This document shows, piece by piece, positions 8,423-16,562 of a DNA stretch of 64,000 nucleotides. Origin of the DNA: PALSA-129 sp050014595 (GTDB lineage: Bacteria > Acidobacteriota > Terriglobia > Bryobacterales > Bryobacteraceae). A model generated the notes under the pieces. That model ran no database searches. It was not told the origin of the DNA and was given only the letters and a program-made list of their open reading frames with translations. The position numbers were made by a program, and so were the translations under genes. The DNA lies in assembly GCA_050014595.1 (NCBI GenBank), contig JBEKDA010000021.1, positions 1-64,000 of the forward strand, written 5' to 3'. The stretch's first letter is position 1; every line of letters begins with the position of its first letter.

Positions 8423-8743
8423 TCAAGCGGTAGAATCGGTGCTGAACAGGTGGGGCGTTTGGTGGACGGGCTTGTAGCGTTCAATTGCGATCTGCACGCG
8501 CTTTTCTCGTTCCTCCTGATCGAGGATTTCTTCAAAACTGATAAAGTGAACGTGTGCTCTCGGCCCACTGCGGGCTATTTTCAGATCAGTCAGCGTGGTT
8601 AGCAGATCGGCAGTTGCTAAAACCTCCAGCAGCTTTTCCTTGTCGTTCCCCCACAGCCAGCATACGCCTTTGAGCCTTTCGTTTATTTCCCATTTATCAA
8701 CCGGATGTTTTTCAAGCGGCGGTTTACCAAACGTGTTGGGCAT
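8423..8743 (-). CDS. Hypothetical protein (106 aa), first ORF of the cassette
   Basis: A 106-residue soluble protein starting at 8743, about 50 bp inside the right inverted repeat. A central segment LLEVLATADLLTTLTDLKIARSGPRAHVHFISFEEILDQEEREKRV suggests an alpha/beta fold. No catalytic motif or family is recognised. Its stop overlaps a possible TTG start of the next ORF, which supports an operon running leftwards through the cassette. Confidence 0.5.
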   Translation of the reverse strand: MPNTFGKPPLEKHPVDKWEINERLKGVCWLWGNDKEKLLEVLATADLLTTLTDLKIARSGPRAHVHFISFEEILDQEEREKRVQIAIERYKPVHQTPHLFSTDSTA

Positions 8744-8793
8744 GGCTGTATTTTACCGCTGTCTCACACGTGTTTCGGCGTCGAACAGGCTCC

Positions 8794-8812
8794 GGTTGTG
8801 TCAAGTATATCA
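8794..8812 (-). repeat. Right terminal inverted repeat of the cassette
   Basis: GGTTGTGTCAAGTATATCA, the exact reverse complement of 7065-7083. Confidence 0.85.
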
Positions 8813-8813
8813 G

Positions 8814-8825
8814 CGCCCTACTTAG
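8814..8825 (+). repeat. Right 12-bp flanking direct repeat of the cassette
   Basis: CGCCCTACTTAG, identical to 7048-7059. Located one base outside the right inverted repeat. Confidence 0.75.
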
Positions 8826-8828
8826 AGG

Positions 8829-9035
8829 CTAACCTTCGCGGCGGCGGCGGACGAGCCAGGGCTCGATGGCGCCGGGATTTTCGAGGATTTCGTGCTCGAG
8901 TTCCTGAAACTGGCTTTCGATGACCACGCGTTCGATGGATGCGCCGAGCGATTCATCGCGGGCCTCGATGCGTTTCTTCTCGATGAGGGCCAGGATCGCC
9001 TCAGAGAGTTCCAGCCGGTCTTTCACGGTGCTCAT
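8829..9035 (-). CDS. Small hypothetical protein (68 aa), antitoxin-like
   Basis: A 68-residue, helix-rich protein (MSTVKDRLELSEAILALIEKK...) preceded by a strong ribosome binding site (AGGAGGACAGGAT before the ATG at 9035). Length, charge pattern and the WLVRRRREG tail recall addiction-module antitoxins, but no partner toxin is seen beside it. The cassette inserted immediately downstream may have separated it from former neighbours. Function not assigned. The 107 bp to the next gene hold nothing obvious. Confidence 0.6.
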   Translation of the reverse strand: MSTVKDRLELSEAILALIEKKRIEARDESLGASIERVVIESQFQELEHEILENPGAIEPWLVRRRREG

Positions 9036-9142
9036 ATCCTGTCCTCCTGTTCTAAGAGACGCAGAGAATTCGCAAAAGTTTCGGAAAGGGTACTGAACAC
9101 CGCTTGCTTACGCGCGCGGCTCGTATCGGAGAAACAGTGTAG

Positions 9143-10360
9143 TTAGCGTACGGCCGGGTGCAGCACGCGCGAGCCGCGAAAGCCATAGAAGACTATATAT
9201 AAGTAGCAGATGGCGGGCAGAAGGAACGCGGTGTGGATGCCGATGGAATCGGCCAGGACGCCTTGCAGAAGGGGCACCAGCGCGCCACCGACAATCGCCA
9301 TGATCAGGAGTCCGGAGGCTTTGCCGGTGAGGGGGCCCAGCTCGGCGATGCCCAAAGTGAAGATGGTGGGAAACATCACGGAGTTGAACAGGCCGACCGC
9401 GATGATGCTCCACATGGCGATGAAGCCGGTGGAGGCCACGCTGGCGGAGACCAGGAGGAAGGCGCAGGCAGCGGCGCCACCGAGCACTTTGGTGGGCGTC
9501 ACGGTGCGGGTGACGGCGGAACCGATGAAGCGGCCGACCATGGCGCCGCCCCAATAGAAGGATACGTAGCCGGCGGCGACTTTGGGGGCGAGGCCGCCGA
9601 TCGAGGGCTGGGAGAAATAATTCACCAGGAAGCTGCCGATGGAGACTTCCGCGCCGACGTAAACGAAGATGGCGATGGCTCCCAGGACGAGGTGGCGGTG
9701 CTTCCAGATGCTATCGCCGGCGGAAATGCCGTGACGCTCTTCGATATCGGGAAGCGTGGGCAGGTGGAAGCGCGAGATGGCGAAGGCGAGCGAGAACAGG
9801 AGCGCGGCGATCCCGAGATAAGGGAGCTGGACGGAAGAGGCGCCAACGGGAGCGCCGGCGCCGGAGAGGATGATGAGGCCGCCGAGCGCGGGAGCGATGG
9901 TGGTTCCCAGAGAGTTGAAGGCCTGCGCCAGGTTGAGGCGGCTGGAGGCGCCCTCGGGGGCCCCAAGTTGGGCGACGTAGGGGTTGGCGGCGACTTGCAA
10001 GAGAGTGATGCCGGAGGCGAGAACCCAGAGAGCGCCGAGGAAGAGGCTGTAGGACGGCACGATGGAGGCGGGATAAAACAGGAGCGCGCCGAGACCCATG
10101 ACGCCCAGGCCAGCCACCAGGGAATGACGGTATCCGATGCGCGCGAGGATGCGCGACGAAGGGATGGACATCAGGAAGTAGGCCGAGAAAAAGGTGAACT
10201 GAATGAGCATGGTCTCGGTGTAATTCAGCTCGAACAGGGCTTTAAGGTGAGGGACCAGGATGTCGTTGAGGACGGTGACGAACCCCCACATGAAAAAAAC
10301 GGTCGTGACAACCGTGAGGGCGAAGCCGGTTTTGGGGGGTGGCGCGGAGGGTTGGCTCAT
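9143..10360 (-). CDS. Sugar MFS transporter, FucP/GluP type
   Basis: A 405-residue integral membrane protein with about 12 hydrophobic segments. The N-terminal TVVTTVFFMWGFVTVLNDIL and the helix-4/5 region GITLLQVAANPYVAQLG are typical of the fucose-galactose-glucose:H+ symporter (FHS) family. It would import a hexose or deoxyhexose across the inner membrane. The sugar kinase, dehydrogenases and galactan-degrading genes nearby suggest galactose or a related sugar, but the substrate is not determined by sequence. It diverges from the Ser/Thr kinase gene with an 86-bp gap. Confidence 0.9.
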   Translation of the reverse strand: MSQPSAPPPKTGFALTVVTTVFFMWGFVTVLNDILVPHLKALFELNYTETMLIQFTFFSAYFLMSIPSSRILARIGYRHSLVAGLGVMGLGALLFYPASIVPSYSLFLGALWVLASGITLLQVAANPYVAQLGAPEGASSRLNLAQAFNSLGTTIAPALGGLIILSGAGAPVGASSVQLPYLGIAALLFSLAFAISRFHLPTLPDIEERHGISAGDSIWKHRHLVLGAIAIFVYVGAEVSIGSFLVNYFSQPSIGGLAPKVAAGYVSFYWGGAMVGRFIGSAVTRTVTPTKVLGGAAACAFLLVSASVASTGFIAMWSIIAVGLFNSVMFPTIFTLGIAELGPLTGKASGLLIMAIVGGALVPLLQGVLADSIGIHTAFLLPAICYLYIVFYGFRGSRVLHPAVR

Positions 10361-10446
10361 GGTCGGGCGCGGGAGCGAAAGTTCAGTGTGATACAGATGG
10401 CGCGGCGGGTCAAGCCGGTTCGGGCAGCGTGTAGTATTCTCGTAGC

Positions 10447-13068
10447 GTGCCGGAAAATGGAGCCTCTCCTTACCAGGGCCGGTTGGTCGGGCATTACCGT
10501 CTGCGGGAACGCATCGGCGAAGGCGGGATGGGGGAAGTCTACCTGGCGGAGCGCGAGGACGAATTCCGCAAGCGCGCGGCGGTGAAACTGATCCGGCCGG
10601 GAATGGCCAGCCCGGAAGTGGTGCGGCGCTTCGTGATTGAGCGGCAAACGCTGGCGGCTTTGAATCACCCCCACATCGTGCGGCTGGTGGATGGCGGCGC
10701 CACGGAAGAAGGGCTGCCGTACCTGGTGGTGGATTATGTGGAGGGCACGCCCATCGACCGCTACGCGGACGAACACAAGCTGAGCATCACGGAGAGGCTG
10801 CGGCTATTCATGGAGGTATGCGAGGCGGTGCACCACGCGCACCAGAGCCTGATTGTGCATTGCGATTTGAAGCCGAGCAACATCCTGGTAACGGCGGAGG
10901 GTGTGCCGATGCTGCTGGACTTCGGGATCGCCAAGCTGCTGGACCCGACGTCGATGGGGATTTCGGCGCAGGCGGCGATGACGCGGCAGCGGGCGTTCAC
11001 GCCGGACTACGCGAGTCCGGAACAACTGCGCGGGGCACCGGTCGGGACGACCACCGACATCTACGCGCTGGGGGTGGTGCTGTACGAGCTGTTGACGGGG
11101 CACAGCCCGTACCGGACGACGGCGGCGGGATCGCTGGCGGACTGGATCCGGTCGGTATGCGAGACGGATGCGGAAGCGCCGAGCACGGCGATCCAGCGGG
11201 TGACGGAGACGGCGGCGGAGGGCGACCGGCCGGCGGAGACGGTGACGCCGCAAACGGTGAGCCAGAGCCGCGAGCGAGACGTGCAAACGCTGCGGCGGCG
11301 GCTGCGCGGGGACCTGGACGCGATCGTGCTGAAGGCGCTGCGCAAGGATCCGCGCGACCGGTACGGGTCGGTGGATCAACTGGCGGAGGACATCCGGCGG
11401 CACCTGACGGGGCGGCCGGTGCTGGCGCGCAAGAGCACGGCGGTTTATGTGGCGCGCAAGTTTTTCCAGCGCCACAAGCTGATGGTGGCGGCGGCAGCGG
11501 TGTTGTTGCTGACGCTGGCGGCCGGCCTCGGATCGACGTTGTGGGAAGCACGGGTGGCGGCGCGCCGGTTCGAGGACGTGCGGCAACTGGCGCACGCGTT
11601 TCTTTTCGACGTTTACGATTCGATCGCGGACTTGCCGGGGACGACGTCGGCGCGGGCGCTGATTGCGGGAAAAGGCGCTGAGTATCTGGACCGGCTGGCG
11701 GGCAATTCAAAGGGCGACGTGGGGCTGGAACTGGAGCTGGCGCAGGGCTACGTGAAGATTGGGGACGTGCAGGGGAATCCATACGGGCCGAACCTGGGCA
11801 ACCGGACGAAAGCCATCGAGAGCTACGGCAAGGCGCTCGAGATTGCGCAAGCGGCGCTGGCGCGGAACGGCAAGGACCAGAAAGCGCGGCAAGTGCTGGC
11901 GGCAAGCCATGAAGGGTTGGCGACGGTGCTGCCGTTCGAGGGCAAAGCGGCGGAGGGACTGGAGCACGCGCGGCAATCGGTGAAGCTGCGGCAGGAGGTG
12001 CTGGAGAGCCGTCCTTACAGCACGGAATTGAAGCTGGACCTGGACCGCGCGTACGAAACCGAAGGTGACATTCTGGGCGGGGCGCGCGGCATCAGCCTGG
12101 GGCGAAGGGAGGAAGCGTCGGCGGTCTACCAGAAAGCGCTGGAGATGGTTCCGGAACTGCCGGCGAGCGATCGGCTGGCGGTGCGGGCGACGCGAGCGAA
12201 AGCGGTGTTGCTGGCCAAGCTGGCGGATCTGGAGAGAGCCGGCAACGCGCCGGACGCGGTGCAGAAGTACGCCAGCGCGGTGGAGACGGCGGAGGCTCTG
12301 TACAAGATTGATCCGCACAGCACGAAAACCCGCGGGATTGTAACGGCGCTGCTGAACAAGCTGGCCTATACGGAAGGGAGCCTGGGCAACCGGGCGGGGT
12401 CGCTGCAACATTTTCAAAGGGCGGTGGAGATCGACGAAGCGGCGCTGGCGGGGGATCCGAACGACGAGGGGGCGCGGAGCGGCGTGATTGTGACGCTGAA
12501 AAACCTGGGGGATCTCTACTATTACGAAATGAGCAGCATGCCGGAAGCGCTGCGATGCTACCGGAGGGCGGCGGAACTGCTGGAACTGCAGGTGAAGGCG
12601 GATCCGGGCAACGTGGCGTGGCGGGCGAATCTTTCGGAGGTCCTGACGGACATCGCGAGCGGGCTAGTGGCGACGGACCACGTGCAGGAAGCGAGGAGCT
12701 ACGACCAGCGCGGCCTCGAACTGGCGAAAGGAGTGGCGGACCGGCCGGGCGCGACCGGGGAGCAGATGTACAACTACGCGTGGCTGGCGGTGACGGTGGA
12801 CCCGGCGGATCTGCGGAATCCGGCCGGGGCGCTGCCATATGCCATCAAGGCCGTGGAGCTGAGCAAGAGCCAGGAGCCGCTGTGCCTGCACGTGCTTTCG
12901 CAGGCGTATTCGGAGTTGGGCGATTACCGGCGCGCGGTTGAGGTGGAGGAGAAGGCGCTCGAATTGTTCGCACCGGTGGAAGCGGGGAAGCCGGCGCCAC
13001 GGAACCGGGGGATCGTGGAACGATCATTGGGGGAGTATCGGAAGGAGCTGGCGAAGCGGGGGCAATAA
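10447..13068 (+). CDS. Serine/threonine protein kinase with C-terminal TPR repeats
   Basis: An 873-residue protein with a GTG start at 10447. The kinase domain (about 14-330) has the glycine loop IGEGGMGEVY (23-32), Lys47 in AVKLI, catalytic loop HCDLKPSN (138-145, Cys in place of the Arg of HRD, so a non-RD kinase) and DFG (158-160). An inner-membrane helix near 340-362 (LMVAAAAVLLLTLAAGLGS) places a long, probably periplasmic TPR-rich region (about 370-873) outside the cytoplasm. This architecture is typical of acidobacterial PknB-like kinases. No obvious operon partner; the ligand is unknown. Confidence 0.93.
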   Translation: MPENGASPYQGRLVGHYRLRERIGEGGMGEVYLAEREDEFRKRAAVKLIRPGMASPEVVRRFVIERQTLAALNHPHIVRLVDGGATEEGLPYLVVDYVEGTPIDRYADEHKLSITERLRLFMEVCEAVHHAHQSLIVHCDLKPSNILVTAEGVPMLLDFGIAKLLDPTSMGISAQAAMTRQRAFTPDYASPEQLRGAPVGTTTDIYALGVVLYELLTGHSPYRTTAAGSLADWIRSVCETDAEAPSTAIQRVTETAAEGDRPAETVTPQTVSQSRERDVQTLRRRLRGDLDAIVLKALRKDPRDRYGSVDQLAEDIRRHLTGRPVLARKSTAVYVARKFFQRHKLMVAAAAVLLLTLAAGLGSTLWEARVAARRFEDVRQLAHAFLFDVYDSIADLPGTTSARALIAGKGAEYLDRLAGNSKGDVGLELELAQGYVKIGDVQGNPYGPNLGNRTKAIESYGKALEIAQAALARNGKDQKARQVLAASHEGLATVLPFEGKAAEGLEHARQSVKLRQEVLESRPYSTELKLDLDRAYETEGDILGGARGISLGRREEASAVYQKALEMVPELPASDRLAVRATRAKAVLLAKLADLERAGNAPDAVQKYASAVETAEALYKIDPHSTKTRGIVTALLNKLAYTEGSLGNRAGSLQHFQRAVEIDEAALAGDPNDEGARSGVIVTLKNLGDLYYYEMSSMPEALRCYRRAAELLELQVKADPGNVAWRANLSEVLTDIASGLVATDHVQEARSYDQRGLELAKGVADRPGATGEQMYNYAWLAVTVDPADLRNPAGALPYAIKAVELSKSQEPLCLHVLSQAYSELGDYRRAVEVEEKALELFAPVEAGKPAPRNRGIVERSLGEYRKELAKRGQ

Positions 13069-13392
13069 ATGGCGGGAAAGAGCCGCCTGAAAGGCGGCTG
13101 CGGGCAGGATTGCCCGCCCCACTAGCCCGCTCTTCTCACCGGGTTTCGTCGCGAGGCGCGTGAGAAGGCTGCGTATACGAGGCGCGCGCCGCGGTAGGAA
13201 GCCGGGTGGAGTCGAGGTCGGGCGCGAGCACTGACGCAGAGCGCCGCCCCGTTGGCTAAAGCATGCCCCACGACCGGGGAAACCGCCCGTTTGGCGGGGC
13301 ATGGTTTATTTGGCCGTTTTCCTTACACGTTCTCAGCGAGCGAACTTCTAAAACCATCGCGGTGTATACGGCCAAAGACCAGGTGGCGCCGG
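13069..13392. other. Intergenic region with two adjacent REP-like hairpins
   Basis: Convergent intergenic space of 324 bp. Two stem-loops lie back to back: GCCGCCT/AGGCGGC (13082-13098) and GCGGGCA/TGCCCGC (13100-13117), followed by CCCCAC. They may help end transcription from both sides, though no T-tract follows. The remaining sequence holds no supported gene. Confidence 0.55.
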
Positions 13393-14106
13393 TCAATGCG
13401 AAGGGCCGGCCTTGAACTGCTGTTCTAACTGCCTGGCCTCACTCGTGCGGCCGGTCTCGCGGAGAAAGCTGGCAAGCTTTCGAACGTCCCGGAGGGTCTG
13501 AGGATGGCTCGGCCCCAGCGCCGCTTTGTCGATCTCCAGCGCGCGGCTCAGCAACAACACACCTTCCTTTGGTTCCACCACCAGGGCCAGCATGTTCAGA
13601 ACGAGGGCCACCGTGGGACCGTCTTTGCCATCGACGATCTCCGCTTTCCCCAGCGCCCGGCGGAACAAAGCCGCCGCGCCGGCCCGGTCTCCAGTTGCCT
13701 TACGGAGTTCGGCCAGCGATGTCAGCGCGGGTCCGGCAACCGTCGCGTCCGGAGATTCGATCGCGCGCCGCAGCAGCGGTTCGGCCTCCGCGGGCGCTGA
13801 GACGGAGGCCAGCGTCGCCACATCTTCCAAGGTCTGCGGCGCTGCGGCGCCAAACGCATTCTCGTCGATGCGCACCACATCCGCCATCGCGCGGCGGGTG
13901 CCTGGCTTGTCTCCGGCACTATAGAGGAAAAGGCCGAGGTCGCGCGCAGCTTGCGCCGTGCGGGCGTCGGCACTTCCATATTCCCGCTGGCGGCGGCCGA
14001 GCGCCTCCTCGTAGAGTCGCCGCAGCATGGCCGTGTCGGGCTGAAATGCCGGCGCCGTGGCGGCGGCTGCGATCCACAGTAGGATCGCAGCCGGCCCTCT
14101 CATCAT
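13393..14106 (-). CDS. Secreted TPR-repeat protein
   Basis: A 237-residue protein with an N-terminal signal peptide (MMRGPAAILLWIAAAATAPAFQ) and tetratricopeptide-type repeats through about residue 230, including LFRRALGKAEIVDGKDG and LLSRALEIDKAALGPSHPQTL. The last matches kinesin-light-chain-like TPRs. It is likely periplasmic or secreted and mediates protein contacts. Its start overlaps the end of the upstream metallo-hydrolase gene (14103-14106), so the two are translationally coupled. Function beyond that is unknown. Confidence 0.75.
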   Translation of the reverse strand: MMRGPAAILLWIAAAATAPAFQPDTAMLRRLYEEALGRRQREYGSADARTAQAARDLGLFLYSAGDKPGTRRAMADVVRIDENAFGAAAPQTLEDVATLASVSAPAEAEPLLRRAIESPDATVAGPALTSLAELRKATGDRAGAAALFRRALGKAEIVDGKDGPTVALVLNMLALVVEPKEGVLLLSRALEIDKAALGPSHPQTLRDVRKLASFLRETGRTSEARQLEQQFKAGPSH

Positions 14107-15131
14107 CGCTTTGCCTCGTACGTCTTGTGGAAGCCGTTCCGCTGGTTGGTCACGGTATACCGGCCGTTCGAGTCAACCGAGACCTCCAGCAGGTTTCCCT
14201 GGCACTCCGCAGTGGTCCCCAGGTTCGCAATCATGTTCTCGCCGCTGTTGATTTCTTTGGACGTGCCCAACGCCAGATGACCCTGCCAGATATCTTCCAG
14301 CCCGGGCGAGTGCCGGAGTATGTCGAACACGCTCGGCGGGCCCCCTTTGTGCGGGCCGTCGTTCATCACTACGACTTTGGGTTGAATCGCCCATACAAAC
14401 TGCGGAGAATTCGACCGGTCCAGACCATGGTGCGAGGTCTGGTAAAGGTCCACCGTTCCAATCAGGTTCGCCGGGCAGACCAGCTTCTGCTCGTAGTTCC
14501 AGGTCAGGTCTCCCATGTCGATAAACCGGAACTTGCCGAACTGTAGCACGAAGCCCACGCTCTGATCGTTGTCGGGATCGGGCTCCTCGGCATGTGGTTT
14601 GAAGTCCGCGCACGCGGCGTTAGGCGCACCAGCCCCATTCAGCGCCTTCGGAATAGCCTGCCCGGCCGACATGATCACCTCGATGTCGACTCCCTTGAGC
14701 GGGATCGTGTCGCCTGCTCTGAGGATTCTGCGCTTGCCGGCGCTCTGCTCGACGTAGGCCTTGTATGCTGCCGCCACTTGTGGGCGGGCCATCTCAACCG
14801 ACTCGCCGTGGTCCATGTACATGCCGATCGGTATCAACTTCGCCAGGGCCGCCATGCCGCCGATGTGATCGCTGTGGAAGTGCGTGGTCAGCAGGATGTC
14901 GATTTTGTGCAGTTCCGCCTGCTGTGCCGCGGCGAAGATCCGCTTGGCGTCCCGGTCGTCTGGCGTTCGGTTGGCCGTATCCACCAACATCGATTCGCCG
15001 CTGGGAGACACAATCAGCGTTGCCGCGCCACCCTCGGCGTCAATCCAATAGATTTCCAGGTTGCCCGACGCCGCCGCCAGGCCCCCCGCGCAGACCAGCC
15101 CAAGTAAAACCGCAGCCATCGTTTTCGACAT
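14103..15131 (-). CDS. Secreted MBL-fold metallo-hydrolase
   Basis: A 342-residue protein with a signal peptide (to about residue 21, ...GGLAAASG). The metal-binding motif THFHSDHIGG lies near residues 82-91, with further metal ligands likely in FIDMGDL (Asp) and TSHHGLD (His). The layout resembles the ComEC/Rec2-type beta-lactamase-fold domain, which acts on phosphodiesters or other substrates, here exported. It is the first gene of a two-gene operon with the TPR protein. The substrate is unknown. Confidence 0.85.
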   Translation of the reverse strand: MSKTMAAVLLGLVCAGGLAAASGNLEIYWIDAEGGAATLIVSPSGESMLVDTANRTPDDRDAKRIFAAAQQAELHKIDILLTTHFHSDHIGGMAALAKLIPIGMYMDHGESVEMARPQVAAAYKAYVEQSAGKRRILRAGDTIPLKGVDIEVIMSAGQAIPKALNGAGAPNAACADFKPHAEEPDPDNDQSVGFVLQFGKFRFIDMGDLTWNYEQKLVCPANLIGTVDLYQTSHHGLDRSNSPQFVWAIQPKVVVMNDGPHKGGPPSVFDILRHSPGLEDIWQGHLALGTSKEINSGENMIANLGTTAECQGNLLEVSVDSNGRYTVTNQRNGFHKTYEAKR

Positions 15132-15205
15132 AGTTGTTCCTTAGCTTATTACACAGTGGGACAGTGGGACGATCGGTTTGCGTCGTCTGTCCTCCGGCCG
15201 TGGCA

Positions 15206-15232
15206 GACAGACCACGGAAGGCTCGGTCTGTC
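15206..15232. repeat. REP-like intergenic hairpin (copy g)
   Basis: Stem GACAGACC / GGTCTGTC with an 11-nt loop, followed by CCAC. It lies in the 109-bp gap between the GH53 stop and the metallo-hydrolase start. Confidence 0.5.
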
Positions 15233-15240
15233 CCACTGCC

Positions 15241-16428
15241 CTACCGGCTCCCTTTATCCAGGCCCAGCGCGTCCATGGCAGGCAACGGGTTGCCTTTGGA
15301 GTCGAACAAGGAATTAGCGTCGGGGCCGCCGCCTCGGCCGCCCGCGGCGCCGGGTACGAAAGTAGCCTCGGGATGCCAGTAATTCACCCCGATGCCGCGG
15401 TGGTCGGGCGCCTCTTTCACGGTTTGGATCAACGCCGTGAGGAACTGCTTCTGACCGTCGGGCGTCAGAGGCCAGATCATGTTCTTCGCGGCCCCCGGCG
15501 AAGGAGGTGCGCCGCGCGTGGGGTAAGCCGTTTCCACCACCATCACGTCCTTGTGATACCGCTTGATGGTTTCCCGCAGATTGTCGCGCAAGTTCTGCAT
15601 CGTGCCGTGATAGTTCGGGTAGAAGCTCTGTCCGATGACATCGTAGGCAACGTGGCCCTTGGCCAGGTGATCGAAATACCATTTTGTGACGGGCCAGTCT
15701 CCGCCGCAGTCAATATGAATAATGATGCGAACATGATCGGCGGATGTGGTCGCCGAACGAACGCCCCTGACATCCGCATTCAGGATGCGGATCAGGTGGC
15801 CCCACTGCTTGTCGTCGTCGTACGGCTCGGGCGGCGAGATCACCCGCACGTCGCCTGCAAATACCTTCACGGTGGAGAGCGGAACTTTGACCTGGGCATC
15901 CGGCCACAACGTCCCGCCGGTGATCTCGTTGCCAATCTGCACGAAATCGGGCGTGGCGCCTGCGGCCTTCAGGGTCCGCACGACCTCGGCTGTGTAGCTT
16001 TCCGTCTGCTTCTCCAGAGCGTCGAAATCGAGCTTGGCCCAGGCTGCCGGTTTGGGCTGTTTCTGGGGGTCGGCCCACCAATCGGAATAGTGGAAATCCA
16101 GCATGAAACTCGCGCCGGCGGCCTTGATGCGTTTGGCCAGCTTGGTGGTGTATTCGAGGCCGTTGACGCCGTTACGGGGATCCACCCAGATGCGCAGCCG
16201 GAAACACGTCCAGCCGTGTTTCATAAACAGGGCGATGGCTTCCCCCGGCTTGCCGTCGTCCAGATAGATGCCGCCGCGGGCCTCCACCTGGGCCAGGCCG
16301 GAAATGTCCGCTCCCAGGTAGAACGGGTTCTTGGTAGCGGCCAAAGCCGGCTGCCGGGGCATCAGCCCGGCCAACGACAGCACGGCCATCGACAGCGCCG
16401 CCCGCGCACTCGCACGTCTCAATCTCAT
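15241..16428 (-). CDS. Glycoside hydrolase family 53, endo-beta-1,4-galactanase
   Basis: The start at 16428 (MRLRRASARAALSMAVL) gives a 395-residue secreted enzyme with a signal peptide ending near ALA. An upstream ATG at 16470 lacks a signal-like N-terminus. GH53 hallmarks are GADISGLAQVE, FRLRIWVDP, LDFHYSDWWADP, the acid/base Glu in QIGNEITGG and the nucleophile Glu in VVETAYPTRG. The enzyme cleaves internal beta-1,4-galactosidic bonds in arabinogalactan or pectic galactan. It is divergent from an esterase and a GH2 beta-galactosidase across a 134-bp region with a perfect palindrome, so the three likely form one galactan-utilisation set. Confidence 0.92.
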   Translation of the reverse strand: MRLRRASARAALSMAVLSLAGLMPRQPALAATKNPFYLGADISGLAQVEARGGIYLDDGKPGEAIALFMKHGWTCFRLRIWVDPRNGVNGLEYTTKLAKRIKAAGASFMLDFHYSDWWADPQKQPKPAAWAKLDFDALEKQTESYTAEVVRTLKAAGATPDFVQIGNEITGGTLWPDAQVKVPLSTVKVFAGDVRVISPPEPYDDDKQWGHLIRILNADVRGVRSATTSADHVRIIIHIDCGGDWPVTKWYFDHLAKGHVAYDVIGQSFYPNYHGTMQNLRDNLRETIKRYHKDVMVVETAYPTRGAPPSPGAAKNMIWPLTPDGQKQFLTALIQTVKEAPDHRGIGVNYWHPEATFVPGAAGGRGGGPDANSLFDSKGNPLPAMDALGLDKGSR

Positions 16429-16507
16429 GTAAACTCTCTCCTCGCGGACTTTACCACCCCGCGGGATCAATGTGATCCATCTAAAGTTGGACCATCCGGG
16501 CGCCTTT

Positions 16508-16523
16508 CGGATGATATCATCCG
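16508..16523. promoter_or_regulatory. Perfect 16-bp palindrome, probable operator between divergent galactan genes
   Basis: CGGATGATATCATCCG is a perfect palindrome centred between the divergent starts of the GH53 galactanase and the esterase/GH2 genes. Its ATGAT-ATCAT core resembles GntR-family operators of sugar-acid pathways. The regulator is not encoded nearby. Confidence 0.55.
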
Positions 16524-16562
16524 ATAATTGGGACGTTTCCAGCCCTTCTCAAGGAGAGAGCC

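Larger units (their letters stand above)
7060..8813. mobile_element. Putative 1.75-kb inserted cassette bounded by inverted repeats; carries an HNH nuclease
   Basis: The segment has visibly lower GC than its surroundings. It is bounded by a 19-bp perfect inverted repeat (7065-7083 and 8794-8812) and flanked outside by an exact 12-bp direct repeat. All five ORFs inside read on the minus strand: a 106-aa protein, a 71-aa protein, a 46-aa basic peptide, a membrane-anchored HNH protein and a 72-aa protein. No DDE, serine or tyrosine recombinase is seen. It could be a non-autonomous element mobilised in trans or an element whose only nuclease is the HNH protein. Removing it joins hairpin copy d to the 68-aa gene at 8829. 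Confidence 0.65.
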
